Counted from the stretch's first letter, positions 35,906-44,497 are shown. The stretch is 64,000 bases of DNA from Paenibacillus planticolens (GCF_013141725.1 NZ_WHNZ01000022.1:186001-250000), one strand, 5' to 3'. Notes: generated by a model not told the origin, from the sequence alone. A program made the numbers and translations.

Positions 35906-35932
35906 TGTATAGCGCTTACACAAATGATTATA
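35906..35932 (-). promoter_or_regulatory. Sialic acid operon -10 element and cre-like site
   Basis: A perfect minus-strand -10 TATAAT (35927-35932) is followed directly downstream by TGTATAGCGCTTACA (35906-35920, plus-strand reading). This has the AGCGCT core and TTACA half of a CcpA cre site, with one extra base in the left half. No good -35 is seen, which fits an activator-dependent promoter. Catabolite repression by CcpA as a roadblock is inferred. Confidence 0.55.
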
Positions 35933-36004
35933 GTTTACGGAAACTTTATAAAACAGGAACGTATCTATCGGTTTTGTTCATAAAAATAAGCAGTTTTTAT
36001 GGGT

Positions 36005-36043
36005 GTTCACTTTTTTAAGATCATTGTTCACTATTTTATGATC
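36005..36043. promoter_or_regulatory. 18-bp direct repeat with 21-bp period, candidate YesN-type regulator site
   Basis: GTTCACTTTTTTAAGATC (36005-36022) and GTTCACTATTTTATGATC (36026-36043) differ at two positions and start 21 bp apart, two helical turns, as expected for an AraC-type dimer. They lie about 75-115 bp upstream of the operon -10 and downstream of the regulator genes. Confidence 0.55.
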
Positions 36044-36053
36044 GAGCAAACAA

Positions 36054-36084
36054 TAAAAAAATCCTCCTTACGTAAAGGAGGATT
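36054..36084 (-). terminator. Terminator of the two-component operon
   Basis: Stem ATCCTCC / GGAGGAT around TTTACGTAA, followed on the minus strand by TTTTTTT. The left arm lies in the last codons of the regulator gene and the stop codon is in the loop region. Confidence 0.82.
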
Positions 36085-37669
36085 GGAACTTCGAGCGGTA
36101 TTGTTGAGGGCTTACCCCCATCGTTTTCTTAAAAATCCGGCCAAAATAATTGAAATTTTCATAGCCTACCCTCTCTGCAATCGCATACACAGGGAGCTTG
36201 GATTCCAGCAATAATTCCGCCGCTTTCCCCACTCGAATTTGATTGAGATATTCAGAAAAACCGACCTGCGTTTCTTTCTTAAACAGGAAACTCAAATAAT
36301 TTTCACTCATTCTGACCATTTCCGCGGCATGCCTCAAAGAAATATCCTCTTTGTAATTCGTTTTCATATACAGAATTAATTGTTGAATATCTTCCCTGAA
36401 ATTGCCTCCCCCGATGGATTTCCCCTGGCCGCAGCAATCGTCAATGAGCTGCTCGAACCATTGCTTCGCCGTGCTTAGTTCTTCAAGTTTCAGAACTTGT
36501 TTATATAACGGCTCCTCCTGCTCAAGGTGCTTGAACATATCAGGCTGATAGGGCTTTAAGCCATTCTGAATCGTATGCAGCAGTTGCAAGCACAACTGGA
36601 TACACTTGTCGACAGGACCTTTCCACTTTTCCATACGATCGAAAATCCGCTCCAACACGTGCTTGATTCCCGCTGCGTTCATCCGGTCCAGTTCCACTTT
36701 CAATACCGTTTCATCTTCTTGCGTAATCACGCTACCCGCGTGAGTGTCCTCCAGGTGATCCCCATATACATAAACTCTTTCTTTTCCCTCATAAAAATAC
36801 ATTTGGAGCGCCCGTTTCGCCTTAGCATACACGTCAGGCATACTTTCTATACCGTTAGACTCTTCGCTGATCCCTATGCTAATAGATAGATTAATAAATC
36901 GTTTAGCTGCATCAATGATTTCCTTAGCAAAACGGATCGCAACGTCAATGAGATGGAGTCCCCCTTCTTTTTTGGGAAAAAGCAGGACGATTTCCTCCTC
37001 ATTCACATCGTGAAACAGAGCATCTGTGTTCTTATTCAGCTGTAAGGCAAGAAGATTCATTAGCTTCTGCTTGTCTGAACGATCCGATCGATGCTGGTCG
37101 CGGTGAATGGTTATCAGCACAAAAACATAGCCATTCAGAAAGTAAGCCTTTTCTTCTTCCTTAATTCCGTTCTCTTCCGACGCTGCATTCCGTTGATAGA
37201 TCCAATGTTTCAACTGCCGCGACAACCCATTATCACTAGGTTCCACCGCGGGCTTTGATTCGATTTGGCGCTGCCGAACTTCCCGGCTTGATGCAATTTT
37301 CTTCGACACCTCGAGCAGCATTTGCAAAAGCTCCTCAGGCTTTAATGAAGCCTTCAGGATATAGTCCTCTACACCCAATTTCATCGCTTTTCGCACATAT
37401 TCATAATCATTATGACTGCTAAGCACGATGATGTGCGTATCCGGATACTCGCTCTTTACTTTCTCAATCAATTCAATACCGTTCATTCTAGGCATGACGA
37501 TGTCGGTAAGGATGATATCAGGCTTCGTCTTTTCGATGATTTCCAACGCTTCCAATCCATCCTGCGCATCTCCGACATAAATCAACTGATGCTGCTCCCA
37601 GTCAATTAATGATTTTATGCCTAATCGAACTAAAAATTCGTCATCTACCAGAAGTACTTTCAGATGCAT
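36068..37669 (-). CDS. YesN-like response regulator with AraC-type DNA-binding domain
   Basis: 533 residues. The N-terminal receiver domain has the phospho-acceptor Asp56 (DIILTDIVMPRMNG) and the switch/Lys segment ILKASLKPEE. The linker (about 150-420) is variable. Two helix-turn-helices of the AraC/XylS type form the C-terminus (ISLRHAAEMVRMSENYLSFLFKKE and VYAIAERVGYENFNYFGRIFKKTMGVSPQQYR). It overlaps the kinase gene by 29 nt. Placed just upstream of the sialic acid operon on the same strand, it probably activates it. Confidence 0.93.
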   Translation of the reverse strand: MHLKVLLVDDEFLVRLGIKSLIDWEQHQLIYVGDAQDGLEALEIIEKTKPDIILTDIVMPRMNGIELIEKVKSEYPDTHIIVLSSHNDYEYVRKAMKLGVEDYILKASLKPEELLQMLLEVSKKIASSREVRQRQIESKPAVEPSDNGLSRQLKHWIYQRNAASEENGIKEEEKAYFLNGYVFVLITIHRDQHRSDRSDKQKLMNLLALQLNKNTDALFHDVNEEEIVLLFPKKEGGLHLIDVAIRFAKEIIDAAKRFINLSISIGISEESNGIESMPDVYAKAKRALQMYFYEGKERVYVYGDHLEDTHAGSVITQEDETVLKVELDRMNAAGIKHVLERIFDRMEKWKGPVDKCIQLCLQLLHTIQNGLKPYQPDMFKHLEQEEPLYKQVLKLEELSTAKQWFEQLIDDCCGQGKSIGGGNFREDIQQLILYMKTNYKEDISLRHAAEMVRMSENYLSFLFKKETQVGFSEYLNQIRVGKAAELLLESKLPVYAIAERVGYENFNYFGRIFKKTMGVSPQQYRSKFQSSFT

Positions 37670-39446
37670 AAGCGTTCCCTTCTTCTATCGTTTTAAGCGG
37701 CAATTTGAATTCGACCGTCGTCTCGTTCGCCTTGCTTTGGATATGCAAACCGTACCCTTCGCCGTATTGAAGCCTGATACGCTCATGCACATTCATGATA
37801 CCGATACTTCGCGATGGAGCTTGTCCTTGCCCTTGGAGTAAACAGTGATTGATCTCATCTATTTTGTCTGGACGAATGCCCGAGCCATTGTCGGTCACAG
37901 TTAAAATCATTTGGTCTTGTTCCGCCACAGCCTTGATGGCAATAACGCCTCTGCCTTCCATCTGTTCAATCCCATGGAGAATGCTGTTCTCAATGATGGG
38001 CTGCAGCATGAATTTGATGGCTTCCTGCTTCATTAACGGCTCGGGGATATGGAACTCGACAGTCAATTTATCGTTATATCTTAACTTCATAAGGGTAATA
38101 TAATGCTGGACATAGTCCATTTCCTCTTTGAGCGAGATCAGCGTTTCTCCTCTTCCGATACTCGCTTCCATGATACTTCCCAGGGAAGACAGCATTTCCC
38201 CAACTTCCCGGTCATTGCGAATGTAAGCCATCCATTTAATGTTGTTCAACGTATTCAAAATGAAATGCGGGTTAATTTGCGCCTGCAGCGCACGAAAGCG
38301 CATCTCCTCTTTTTGAACATATTCGTCCTTCAACCGCTGAAGCAGGTCCCGAATCTGTCTGGCCATATGATTATAGGTATCGATCAGCGTAGCAATTTCA
38401 TTGGGCCCCGATAGGGCCAGCGAGCTGTTAAAATCATTTTTTTCTATTTCTTTCATTCGTTTATTTAACAGCTTGATCGGCTTGGATACCCGATTGGAGA
38501 TGCTGAATGCGAGCAGCATAAAGACGGCCACAATGACACCGACCGTAAACATATTGGTTCTGCGCAAAACAAATATTTCTTTAAACACCGTATCGTAAGG
38601 AATAAACTGTATTAATTTCCACCCCGTCAATCCGATGGTATCGAAACTGGCGATCCATTTCTTATGATCCTTGTCAACGATCAATTGCCCCTTGGACGAG
38701 TTCCATACGCCGGAAATATCCCCCGGCAGGACCTCTATTTTGTCCATGCCTTCTTTCACGGAACTGGAAATAATTTTCCCTTGATGATCCATGATCATGA
38801 CGTTTCCGTCCAATTTCGATATATACTTGCGCAAATCGCTTTCGTTCACGCTAAAAAGCTCAATGCCGATATTTTGATTGGTCTGCACATCGGTGATAGT
38901 TTTAATCAGCGTAACGATCTGGCTTTTATCATAATAGATATAGTTACGGCTATCGTTCACCATCCAGCTAATGCCAAATGGTTCTTTGAGCATCTCTTTA
39001 TACCAGGCGGATTGAATATATTCATTATACAAATCCTGCTGGACAATTTTGTTGCTTACCCAGTTGCCGTGCATATCGAGCAAAGTCACATAGCTTTCCG
39101 AAAAATAGGAAGTATACAGCTTGTTCATTGCATTATCGGTAATCCGCAGCTTCTCGTAATACGTAACGGAATCCGGATGTTTCAACAGGGACGTAATATT
39201 CGGGTTGGTCGAGATGTCGACCGCAGATTTTAGCATATCTTGCAGTAATAATTCAAGATTAAAATCGATTTGATACAAAGCTTCGGAAGTAGCATTGCCG
39301 ATTTTATTCTCAATCACGCGCTCTAACGGCTTATCGATCCAAAATGTGCTTATGAACAATGGAATAATGAGAAACAACAGAATGAAAAAAAGAATCTGGT
39401 TATGAATAGAATTCCAGCGTTGCATTGATTTTCTCACCCATTGCAT
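37641..39446 (-). CDS. YesM-like sensor histidine kinase
   Basis: 601 residues. Membrane helix 1 is at about 18-35 and helix 2 at about 290-312; between them lies an extracellular sensing domain of the Cache kind. HAMP follows (NRVSKPIKLLNKRMKEIEKNDF), then the HisK_5-type core with the phospho-His in LQAQINPHFILNTLNNIKWM (about residue 395). The ATPase has an N-box (PIIENSILHGIEQ) and a G-box (VTDNGSGI). The ligand is probably a sugar or the binding protein of the adjacent transporter. The 265-nt upstream gap (39447-39711) shows nothing further I can support. Confidence 0.93.
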   Translation of the reverse strand: MQWVRKSMQRWNSIHNQILFFILLFLIIPLFISTFWIDKPLERVIENKIGNATSEALYQIDFNLELLLQDMLKSAVDISTNPNITSLLKHPDSVTYYEKLRITDNAMNKLYTSYFSESYVTLLDMHGNWVSNKIVQQDLYNEYIQSAWYKEMLKEPFGISWMVNDSRNYIYYDKSQIVTLIKTITDVQTNQNIGIELFSVNESDLRKYISKLDGNVMIMDHQGKIISSSVKEGMDKIEVLPGDISGVWNSSKGQLIVDKDHKKWIASFDTIGLTGWKLIQFIPYDTVFKEIFVLRRTNMFTVGVIVAVFMLLAFSISNRVSKPIKLLNKRMKEIEKNDFNSSLALSGPNEIATLIDTYNHMARQIRDLLQRLKDEYVQKEEMRFRALQAQINPHFILNTLNNIKWMAYIRNDREVGEMLSSLGSIMEASIGRGETLISLKEEMDYVQHYITLMKLRYNDKLTVEFHIPEPLMKQEAIKFMLQPIIENSILHGIEQMEGRGVIAIKAVAEQDQMILTVTDNGSGIRPDKIDEINHCLLQGQGQAPSRSIGIMNVHERIRLQYGEGYGLHIQSKANETTVEFKLPLKTIEEGNAYASESTSGR

Positions 39447-39711
39447 GGCGCGACCCCACTCTGCTTAAGATTTACCTGTAGTCTTCCCCTAATTCTCCAA
39501 ATGGAGAATCCAACCATCGAAGAGCGACTTTTAGGTGAAGTCTACCACACTAAGCACAATGGCACAATTTCAATCTGCGTGCATGAGAACCAATTTTTTG
39601 ATGAAAATGTACGGTTTGATTGGAAATGCGATTAAGAACGAAGGAAGTGCAGAAGGATTAGGGGGCATAATAACGCAGATCTGACGTCTATGATATTCCT
39701 AGACGAACAAA

Positions 39712-39924
39712 TCATAACGATTCAATTCGAAACATTTCCTCGAAATCCTTACCTAACAAATCGCACAATTTCTTGGCTGTCGCAGGTCCCACCGATTTAT
39801 GCGATCTTTCCAGCAAGGAAATATAGGAGTGGCTAAGACCTGAATGTTTCGCTAACTCTCTCTGTGAATAGCCTTTAATAATTCTTGCCTTCATGAATGC
39901 ATCCGTATTTGCCTTTATCTTCAT
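39712..39924 (-). CDS. Small XRE-family helix-turn-helix regulator
   Basis: 70 residues, essentially a bare HTH_3 domain: MKARIIKGYSQRELAKHSGLSHSYISLLERSHKSVGPATAKKLCDLLGKDFEEMF. It has no effector domain. Divergent from a second XRE gene, with shared GTTTAC motifs in between. Phage- or plasmid-like repressors look similar, but no phage genes are near. Confidence 0.82.
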   Translation of the reverse strand: MKIKANTDAFMKARIIKGYSQRELAKHSGLSHSYISLLERSHKSVGPATAKKLCDLLGKDFEEMFRIESL

Positions 39925-39951
39925 ATTCCTGTTATCCCCCTTATTACATCT

Positions 39952-40218
39952 GTTTACATTTGCAAATTTCTTTTCACGGCTTTACTTCGGTTTACTAGGT
40001 TCCATTTCAGATCAATTAACCGCATGTTATCTCCTCATTCAACGTTTCGCAACACGCGTTCCCATTTTGTTCCCTTAATTTCAATTATATCACGTCATTT
40101 AACTATTGTAACCAAAAATGTTTACTTAAAGTAACGTATATTTCAATGTTTCCCAGATTTCCAGTTATTGAAATAACTAAAGTATACTGGTATTATTAAA
40201 TTGTTTACTACTGTTTAC
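39952..40218. promoter_or_regulatory. Divergent XRE control region: five GTTTAC motifs and one promoter
   Basis: Identical GTTTAC hexamers occur at 39952, 39990, 40120, 40203 and 40213, all on the plus strand, the last two 10 bp apart. A promoter for the right-hand gene has -35 TTGAAA (40168-40173) and -10 TATTAT (40191-40196) with 17-bp spacing. The 10-bp-spaced pair then lies at the predicted transcription start, an autorepression position. The region is very AT-rich and holds no gene. Confidence 0.5.
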
Positions 40219-40243
40219 TTTTTAAGCTCTGAGGGGGAAAATA

Positions 40244-40630
40244 ATGTATTTCTATGATAAATTAAGAGATTTGCGAAAATTAAAAGGTTTCACCCTTCGG
40301 GAGCTGGCTGATCGTTCCGGCGTTTCCGCGGCGTACATCTCCCAATTAGAAAACGGCAATCGCGGCATCCCGTCGCCCGAGGTGCTGATGAAGCTTTCCG
40401 AAGGGCTCAATACGTCGTATTCCGAGCTTATGGATATTGCGGGATATTTGGAATCATCGCCATCCATGGAAAAGTTTCAAAGCAATCCCGTGAATTTGCG
40501 CCGATTCCTGCGCGAAAATGAGCTTATGTTCGATGGTCATTTGCTAACCGAAGAAGACAAGGAATGGGTCGAGCGGATGCTGACCGTTCTGTTCTGGAAG
40601 CAGCGGCAAGAAGCAAAGAATGAGATGTAA
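40244..40630 (+). CDS. XRE-family transcriptional regulator
   Basis: 128 residues. HTH_3 covers residues 5-62 (LRDLRKLKGFTLRELADRSGVSAAYISQLENGNRGIPSPEVLMKLSEGL). The C-terminal about 60 residues (SPSMEKFQSNPVNLRRFLRENELMFDGHLLTEEDKEWVERMLTVLFWK) are helical, resembling the SinR/ImmR-type companion region. GAGGGGG precedes the ATG. Target genes unknown; autoregulation through the upstream GTTTAC pair is likely. Confidence 0.87.
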   Translation: MYFYDKLRDLRKLKGFTLRELADRSGVSAAYISQLENGNRGIPSPEVLMKLSEGLNTSYSELMDIAGYLESSPSMEKFQSNPVNLRRFLRENELMFDGHLLTEEDKEWVERMLTVLFWKQRQEAKNEM

Positions 40631-40709
40631 GCTTACCTCGATTCAAGTGCGGGGAGTTTTCTGCTCGTGGACAAACGAGATGAAGGAATGGTATGCCGCA
40701 TCGCGCTTC

Positions 40710-40885
40710 GGACACAGCGGGCGTTATATTTGCGAGAAGGGGCGTGTCTCAACTTAAAAAGACACCAGAAACCTTATTTGCCGATTTCGGGGTAAAATCA
40801 GTCCCCCAGTGAGCAAGTAACAGCGATCGTGTCCGTTGCATATTCAAAAAGGACTCTTTCCAGCGAATAAGAGCCTCTCTGTCCG
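40710..40885 (+). repeat. Dispersed element, family 2, copy 1
   Basis: 176-bp non-coding element with the same layout as family 1 but a different unit, consensus GGACACCAGAGCCCTTATTT. Direct units S1 and S2 start at 40710 and 40760; inverted units S3 and S4 end at 40835 and 40885. Both spacings are 50 nt. Weaker similarity to copy 2 extends to about 40920. It is followed 106 bp later by family 1 copy C. Confidence 0.8.
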
Positions 40886-40991
40886 TTAGAGAGAACAGAG
40901 CCTGCTCAACCGACTGAACAAAAATCGCCGGGCAGTTCGGGCGACCTTTTTGCGTGCTTATCCCAAACATGGATGCCCCACCATAAATAAA

Positions 40992-41172
40992 GGGAACTCC
41001 ATTCCCTTATTTCAGCGAAAAGCTGAATTCCAGGCGACCGAGCGGAACTCCAGGGTCTTATTTCTGCTGAATCATCCACCTAGCTGCTCGGAATGGTGAA
41101 ATAGCGGATCCTAGTTCCCGCCCCCTTACCCATAGAGCTAATCATGGCAAAATAGCGCCCTCTAGTTCCCCC
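40992..41172 (+). repeat. Dispersed element, family 1, copy C
   Basis: 181 bp, well preserved. R1 at 40992, R2 51 bp further, R3 GAAATAGCGGATCCTAGTTCCC and R4 AAATAGCGCCCTCTAGTTCCCC. Lies between the end of the XRE gene and the end of the Dabb gene. Confidence 0.85.
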
Positions 41173-41216
41173 TACCTACCTGCCTGCCGAGGCAATGAGA
41201 CTAGCCTTCCATCACT

Positions 41217-41262
41217 AAAAAAAGAAGAGACCGGCAGTCTCATGCCATGTCCCTTCTTTTTA
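41217..41262 (-). terminator. Terminator after the Dabb gene
   Basis: Stem AAGAAG-A-GAC / GTC-C-CTTCTT with A-run and TTTTT on the two sides, directly downstream of the minus-strand stop codon. Confidence 0.75.
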
Positions 41263-41565
41263 TTACCGTACCGGATAATCAATAACGATCACATTTTCAA
41301 TGATGCCGGCTATTGATTTCACGAATTCCTGATGCACAGGGTGAGGACCATACTGCCGCAAAGATTCGCGATCCTCGAAAGTCACCCGTAGTCCCAGCGT
41401 ATAGCCCTGCACATTATCTGTTTCTTCCGTTTCATTCGCACCTGCCGAAATTTCAACAATGCCGGGTATTCTGCCTTTAAAAGACAATAACGTCTCGATC
41501 AGTTCCTGTTCCTTCTGCGCAGCTAAAGTCTCTTTAAATCTGAAACAAACCAAATGCTCAAACAT
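41263..41565 (-). CDS. Dabb (stress-responsive A/B barrel) domain protein
   Basis: 100 residues matching the ferredoxin-like Dabb dimeric barrel: FEHLVCFRFKETLAAQKEQELIETLLSFKGRIPGIVEISAGANETEE, then a conserved HPVHQEFV segment. The family function is unclear. The ATG at 41565 is 12 nt after GAGGAGG; a TTG at 41577 abuts that site. Lies 21 nt downstream of the MBL-fold gene and is co-transcribed with it. Confidence 0.87.
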   Translation of the reverse strand: MFEHLVCFRFKETLAAQKEQELIETLLSFKGRIPGIVEISAGANETEETDNVQGYTLGLRVTFEDRESLRQYGPHPVHQEFVKSIAGIIENVIVIDYPVR

Positions 41566-41586
41566 CGCGCTGGCCAACCTCCTCTC

Positions 41587-42276
41587 TTACAACGTGATGT
41601 GCTGACCAGGCTCGAGAACAAGCCCTTTTATGCCTTCGGCAGCCAAGCCTTCCACATAAGCATGCGGATTTTGCTCGATGACCGGGAATGTGTTGTAGTG
41701 CATAGGAATAACCGTTTTGGCTTGTAAGAACTGGGCTGCGATCACCGCATCGCGGGGCCCCATCGTATAGTTATCGCCAATCGGCAGGAACGCAAGATCA
41801 ATCTCATTCAATTTGCCGATTAATTGCATATCCCCGAACAGAGCAGTATCCCCTGCATGGTAGATCGTTTTCCCCTCTACCGTAATTAGGAACCCGCTGG
41901 CCATCCCCGTATAAATATTTTCTGTCGTACCGGGCGGATTATAGGAGGAATCGTGCAGCGCCAGCGTCATTTTCACCTTTCCAAAAGGAAACGCAAACTC
42001 CCCGCCAATTCCCATGCCATGGGTCTTCGCCCCTTGAAAGCCGAGGTATCTGGCCAAGTCGTTAGGAGCAATAACGGTAGCCTCATTCCGCTTCGCAATT
42101 TCGAGTGTATCCCCTACATGATCGCCATGACCGTGCGTTACGAGGATGTAATCCGCCTTGATTTCTTCTGCCTTCACGACAGCTTGAGGATTATGGTTCA
42201 AAAAAGGATCGATGATAAGCGTATGCTCCTGCAATCGAATCTCCACACAGCTTTGTCCGTGAAAAATAAGTTTCAT
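41587..42276 (-). CDS. UPF0173-type metal-dependent hydrolase (MBL fold)
   Basis: 229 residues. The zinc motif THGHGDHVGD (HxHxDH) is at about residues 54-63; later ligands lie in YHAGDTALFGDM and IPMHYNTFP. The IDPFLNHNP and FLPIGDNYTMGPRDA segments are typical of UPF0173. Cytosolic; substrate unknown. AGGAG lies about 10 nt before the ATG at 42276; a longer frame to 42330 adds an unconvincing Lys/Asn-rich N-terminus. Confidence 0.9.
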   Translation of the reverse strand: MKLIFHGQSCVEIRLQEHTLIIDPFLNHNPQAVVKAEEIKADYILVTHGHGDHVGDTLEIAKRNEATVIAPNDLARYLGFQGAKTHGMGIGGEFAFPFGKVKMTLALHDSSYNPPGTTENIYTGMASGFLITVEGKTIYHAGDTALFGDMQLIGKLNEIDLAFLPIGDNYTMGPRDAVIAAQFLQAKTVIPMHYNTFPVIEQNPHAYVEGLAAEGIKGLVLEPGQHITL

Positions 42277-42352
42277 GTCATAATCGCTCCTTTGGTTATA
42301 TCGTGATTTTTTATTCTTCCATTGGTTCAATAACTATTTTATCATACTTTAT

Positions 42353-42405
42353 TTGCCAAGTTGAAATGCTTCATCTATACTAATACATAGATATACGATG
42401 CATCG
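42353..42405 (+). promoter_or_regulatory. PadR operon promoter with palindromic operator candidate
   Basis: -35 TTGCCA (42353-42358) and -10 TATACT (42376-42381) at 17 bp, each 5 of 6 to consensus. A perfect palindrome CGATGCATCG (42396-42405) lies just after the predicted start point, flanked by ATAC/ATAT repeats, where an autorepressor would bind. Confidence 0.6.
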
Positions 42406-42432
42406 AATACATATATATGAGAGGAGATTCTA

Positions 42433-42765
42433 ATGAAAATTAATAAGGAATTAATGAAGGGAAGCACGGTCATCTTAATCCTCACTCTTTTGAATCGAAA
42501 AGATATGTATGGCTATGAAATGACAAAAGAGATGGAAACTCACACGGAAGGTGTCTTTACACTAAAAGAAGGCACCTTATATCCCATCCTTCATATGCTT
42601 GAATCGGAGAAATACGTGGAAGCTTATTGGGACGAGCATGAGGGACGTAAGCGTAAATATTATCGGATTACGAAGATGGGCAAAGATGAACTTCATCTTA
42701 AACGGGAAGAATGGTCGCTCTTTCGAAACACAGTTGATCGTGTTTTAGGGGAGGGCGGCGTATGA
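42433..42765 (+). CDS. PadR family transcriptional regulator
   Basis: 110-residue winged-helix repressor: LMKGSTVILILTLLNRKDMYGYEMTKEME, then the wing EGTLYPILHMLESEKYVEAYWDEHEGRKRKYYRITKMG. Short PadR type. GAGAGGAG precedes the ATG. It overlaps the next gene by 4 nt (ATGA), so it most likely controls that operon. Confidence 0.93.
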   Translation: MKINKELMKGSTVILILTLLNRKDMYGYEMTKEMETHTEGVFTLKEGTLYPILHMLESEKYVEAYWDEHEGRKRKYYRITKMGKDELHLKREEWSLFRNTVDRVLGEGGV

Positions 42766-44087
42766 ATGCAATACGACATCATGAAGAAATCCGCTTCTTT
42801 TTGAACGAAGTCTGTACTTATATCAAGGCAAGAGAAGTCCATAAAGAAGTAAAAATGGAACTAGAAAACCATCTTGAGGATTTAATTCAAGAGAAATTAG
42901 ACTGTGGAACAGACATTGATGATGCGATAAGAGAATCTATTAGCCAAATGGGTTCTCCTGAGATCATTGGTCTCCAATTCCATAAGGTGCATCGCCCTCA
43001 TTTTGACTGGAAGCTATTCTCTTTGTTATCGGTTTTCGTTGTATTAGGACTGTTTGCTGTCTATGCCGCACAAGCTTCTCTTACTGCTCGGGTAGGTTTC
43101 GCTTCCATAGGCGTGAGACAGATTGTTTATGTCTGTATTGGAATGGTGCTAATGCTTATCCTAAGTTTTACAGACTACCGTAAATGGGCCAAATATTCAT
43201 GGATGCTTTACATTGGTACTATCGTCATTATGCTTTACAGCTTGAATACAGGGTCGACGGTCAATGGTGCAAAAGGCCATATACAAATCTACGGTACAAT
43301 AGGAGTTAATATCGTTTCCCTTTCACCCTATTTGCTTCTTATAGCCCTGGCGGGTATTTGGAGTCAACAACGGGAGACATTGAAAACTGAAACTTTAATT
43401 CAAAAATATACACGAGTCATTTGTAAGAATATCGCTACTGTCTGGCTGCCTAGTGTGCTGCTACTAGCTGCTCCCTCAATTACGGACTTTGTTTTATTTT
43501 TCATTGGGAGCCTCGTTATGCTTCTTGTCTTAAAAAAACATCGTGTTATTCTACTATCTCATTTTTTCATTTTCCCCATCTCATTGTTTATTTTCATTTT
43601 AAGTCAACTCTCTTATCGCATGGGAAGGCTAAAAGCTTTCTTTTTGCCAGATAATCAATTGAACTATATGATTATTCAATCCAAAAAAGCCATTGTTTCT
43701 GCCGGTTGGTGGGGGCAAGGTTTTGGAACGCCTCTGAAATCCTTACCTAACCTTCATGATGAAATGATGTTTAGCTTTCTCATCTATTGCTTCGGTTGGG
43801 CTGTAGGTATCTTTATTTTCATGGCGGTAATCCTATTCATCTTTCGCGCTTTGTCAATTTGCACCAACGTGAAGGAGCAGTATGGGAAAGCACTGGTATC
43901 GAGCCTTCTGGCCTTATTTTCCATACAGTTTATGTGGAACATGATGATGACTCTGGGTTGGGCCCCATTAGGCTCGTTTACACTACCATTTATAAGTTAT
44001 AACGGTGCTTTGGTTATCATTCACTTTGCAGCAATTGGAGTTATCTTAAACGTATATAGGCAAAAAGATCTGATTTTCGTACGATAA
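42762..44087 (+). CDS. SEDS (FtsW/RodA/SpoVE) family protein with N-terminal HAAS-like domain
   Basis: 441 residues. Residues 1-75 are a soluble helical HAAS/permease-prefix-like domain (EIRFFLNEVCTYIKAREVHKEVKMELENHLEDLIQEK). About nine to ten membrane helices follow, with SEDS hallmarks near the end: LGSFTLPFISYNGALVIIHFAAIGVIL, where the usual motif is PFISYGGS. The loop that normally carries the catalytic Asp reads KSLPNLHDEMMFSFLIYCFGWAVG, so the usual HTDFIFA and EELG motifs are altered. It may therefore be a divergent glycan polymerase or have lost that activity. Coupled to PadR, so induced by an envelope signal is plausible. Confidence 0.83.
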   Translation: MNAIRHHEEIRFFLNEVCTYIKAREVHKEVKMELENHLEDLIQEKLDCGTDIDDAIRESISQMGSPEIIGLQFHKVHRPHFDWKLFSLLSVFVVLGLFAVYAAQASLTARVGFASIGVRQIVYVCIGMVLMLILSFTDYRKWAKYSWMLYIGTIVIMLYSLNTGSTVNGAKGHIQIYGTIGVNIVSLSPYLLLIALAGIWSQQRETLKTETLIQKYTRVICKNIATVWLPSVLLLAAPSITDFVLFFIGSLVMLLVLKKHRVILLSHFFIFPISLFIFILSQLSYRMGRLKAFFLPDNQLNYMIIQSKKAIVSAGWWGQGFGTPLKSLPNLHDEMMFSFLIYCFGWAVGIFIFMAVILFIFRALSICTNVKEQYGKALVSSLLALFSIQFMWNMMMTLGWAPLGSFTLPFISYNGALVIIHFAAIGVILNVYRQKDLIFVR

Positions 44088-44197
44088 ATGAATACCCGCC
44101 AAAACACAATCCTCAGCCCTTTTTTATCCAAAAGAACCCCCCCGAAACGTCGTCGTCCCTAACTGATGCATATCCGATCTGTACAGATTATCAATCC

Positions 44198-44241
44198 GGC
44201 AGCACAAGCGTGGCTCATTCCACTGCGTGCTGCCCTTTTTT
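44198..44241 (+). terminator. Terminator of the PadR-SEDS operon
   Basis: Perfect GGCAGCAC / GTGCTGCC stem with an inner CGTGG/CCAC pairing, followed by TTTTTT. It lies 110 nt after the SEDS stop. Confidence 0.85.
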
Positions 44242-44497
44242 ACCATGCACATCGGCTTAGCTAACTCGAGAGTATGTATCACAAAAGTGGAACAAATCAT
44301 AGATTTACCACATAGCGGAAATGGAACTGGCGCGCTAAGATTTATTGATAAGCTTTTATTATGATGCGATAAACCATTTATCTTTCTTTGAAATTTTAAG
44401 ACCTGTAAATATTCAACTAATATAATAAAATTTTCTATATTTTAAATAATGTATACAATATATATTTATTTGTAAGCAGCAAGGAGGAGGTAATAAG

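Noticed and set aside
39712..40630. Prophage or integrative element around the two XRE genes
   Set aside because: No integrase, structural, replication or attachment-site signals are nearby.
40700..41172. MITE or insertion sequence remnant at the repeat loci
   Set aside because: No transposase fragment and no target-site duplication was seen; conserved internal spacing fits a structured element better, although a MITE-like origin is not excluded.
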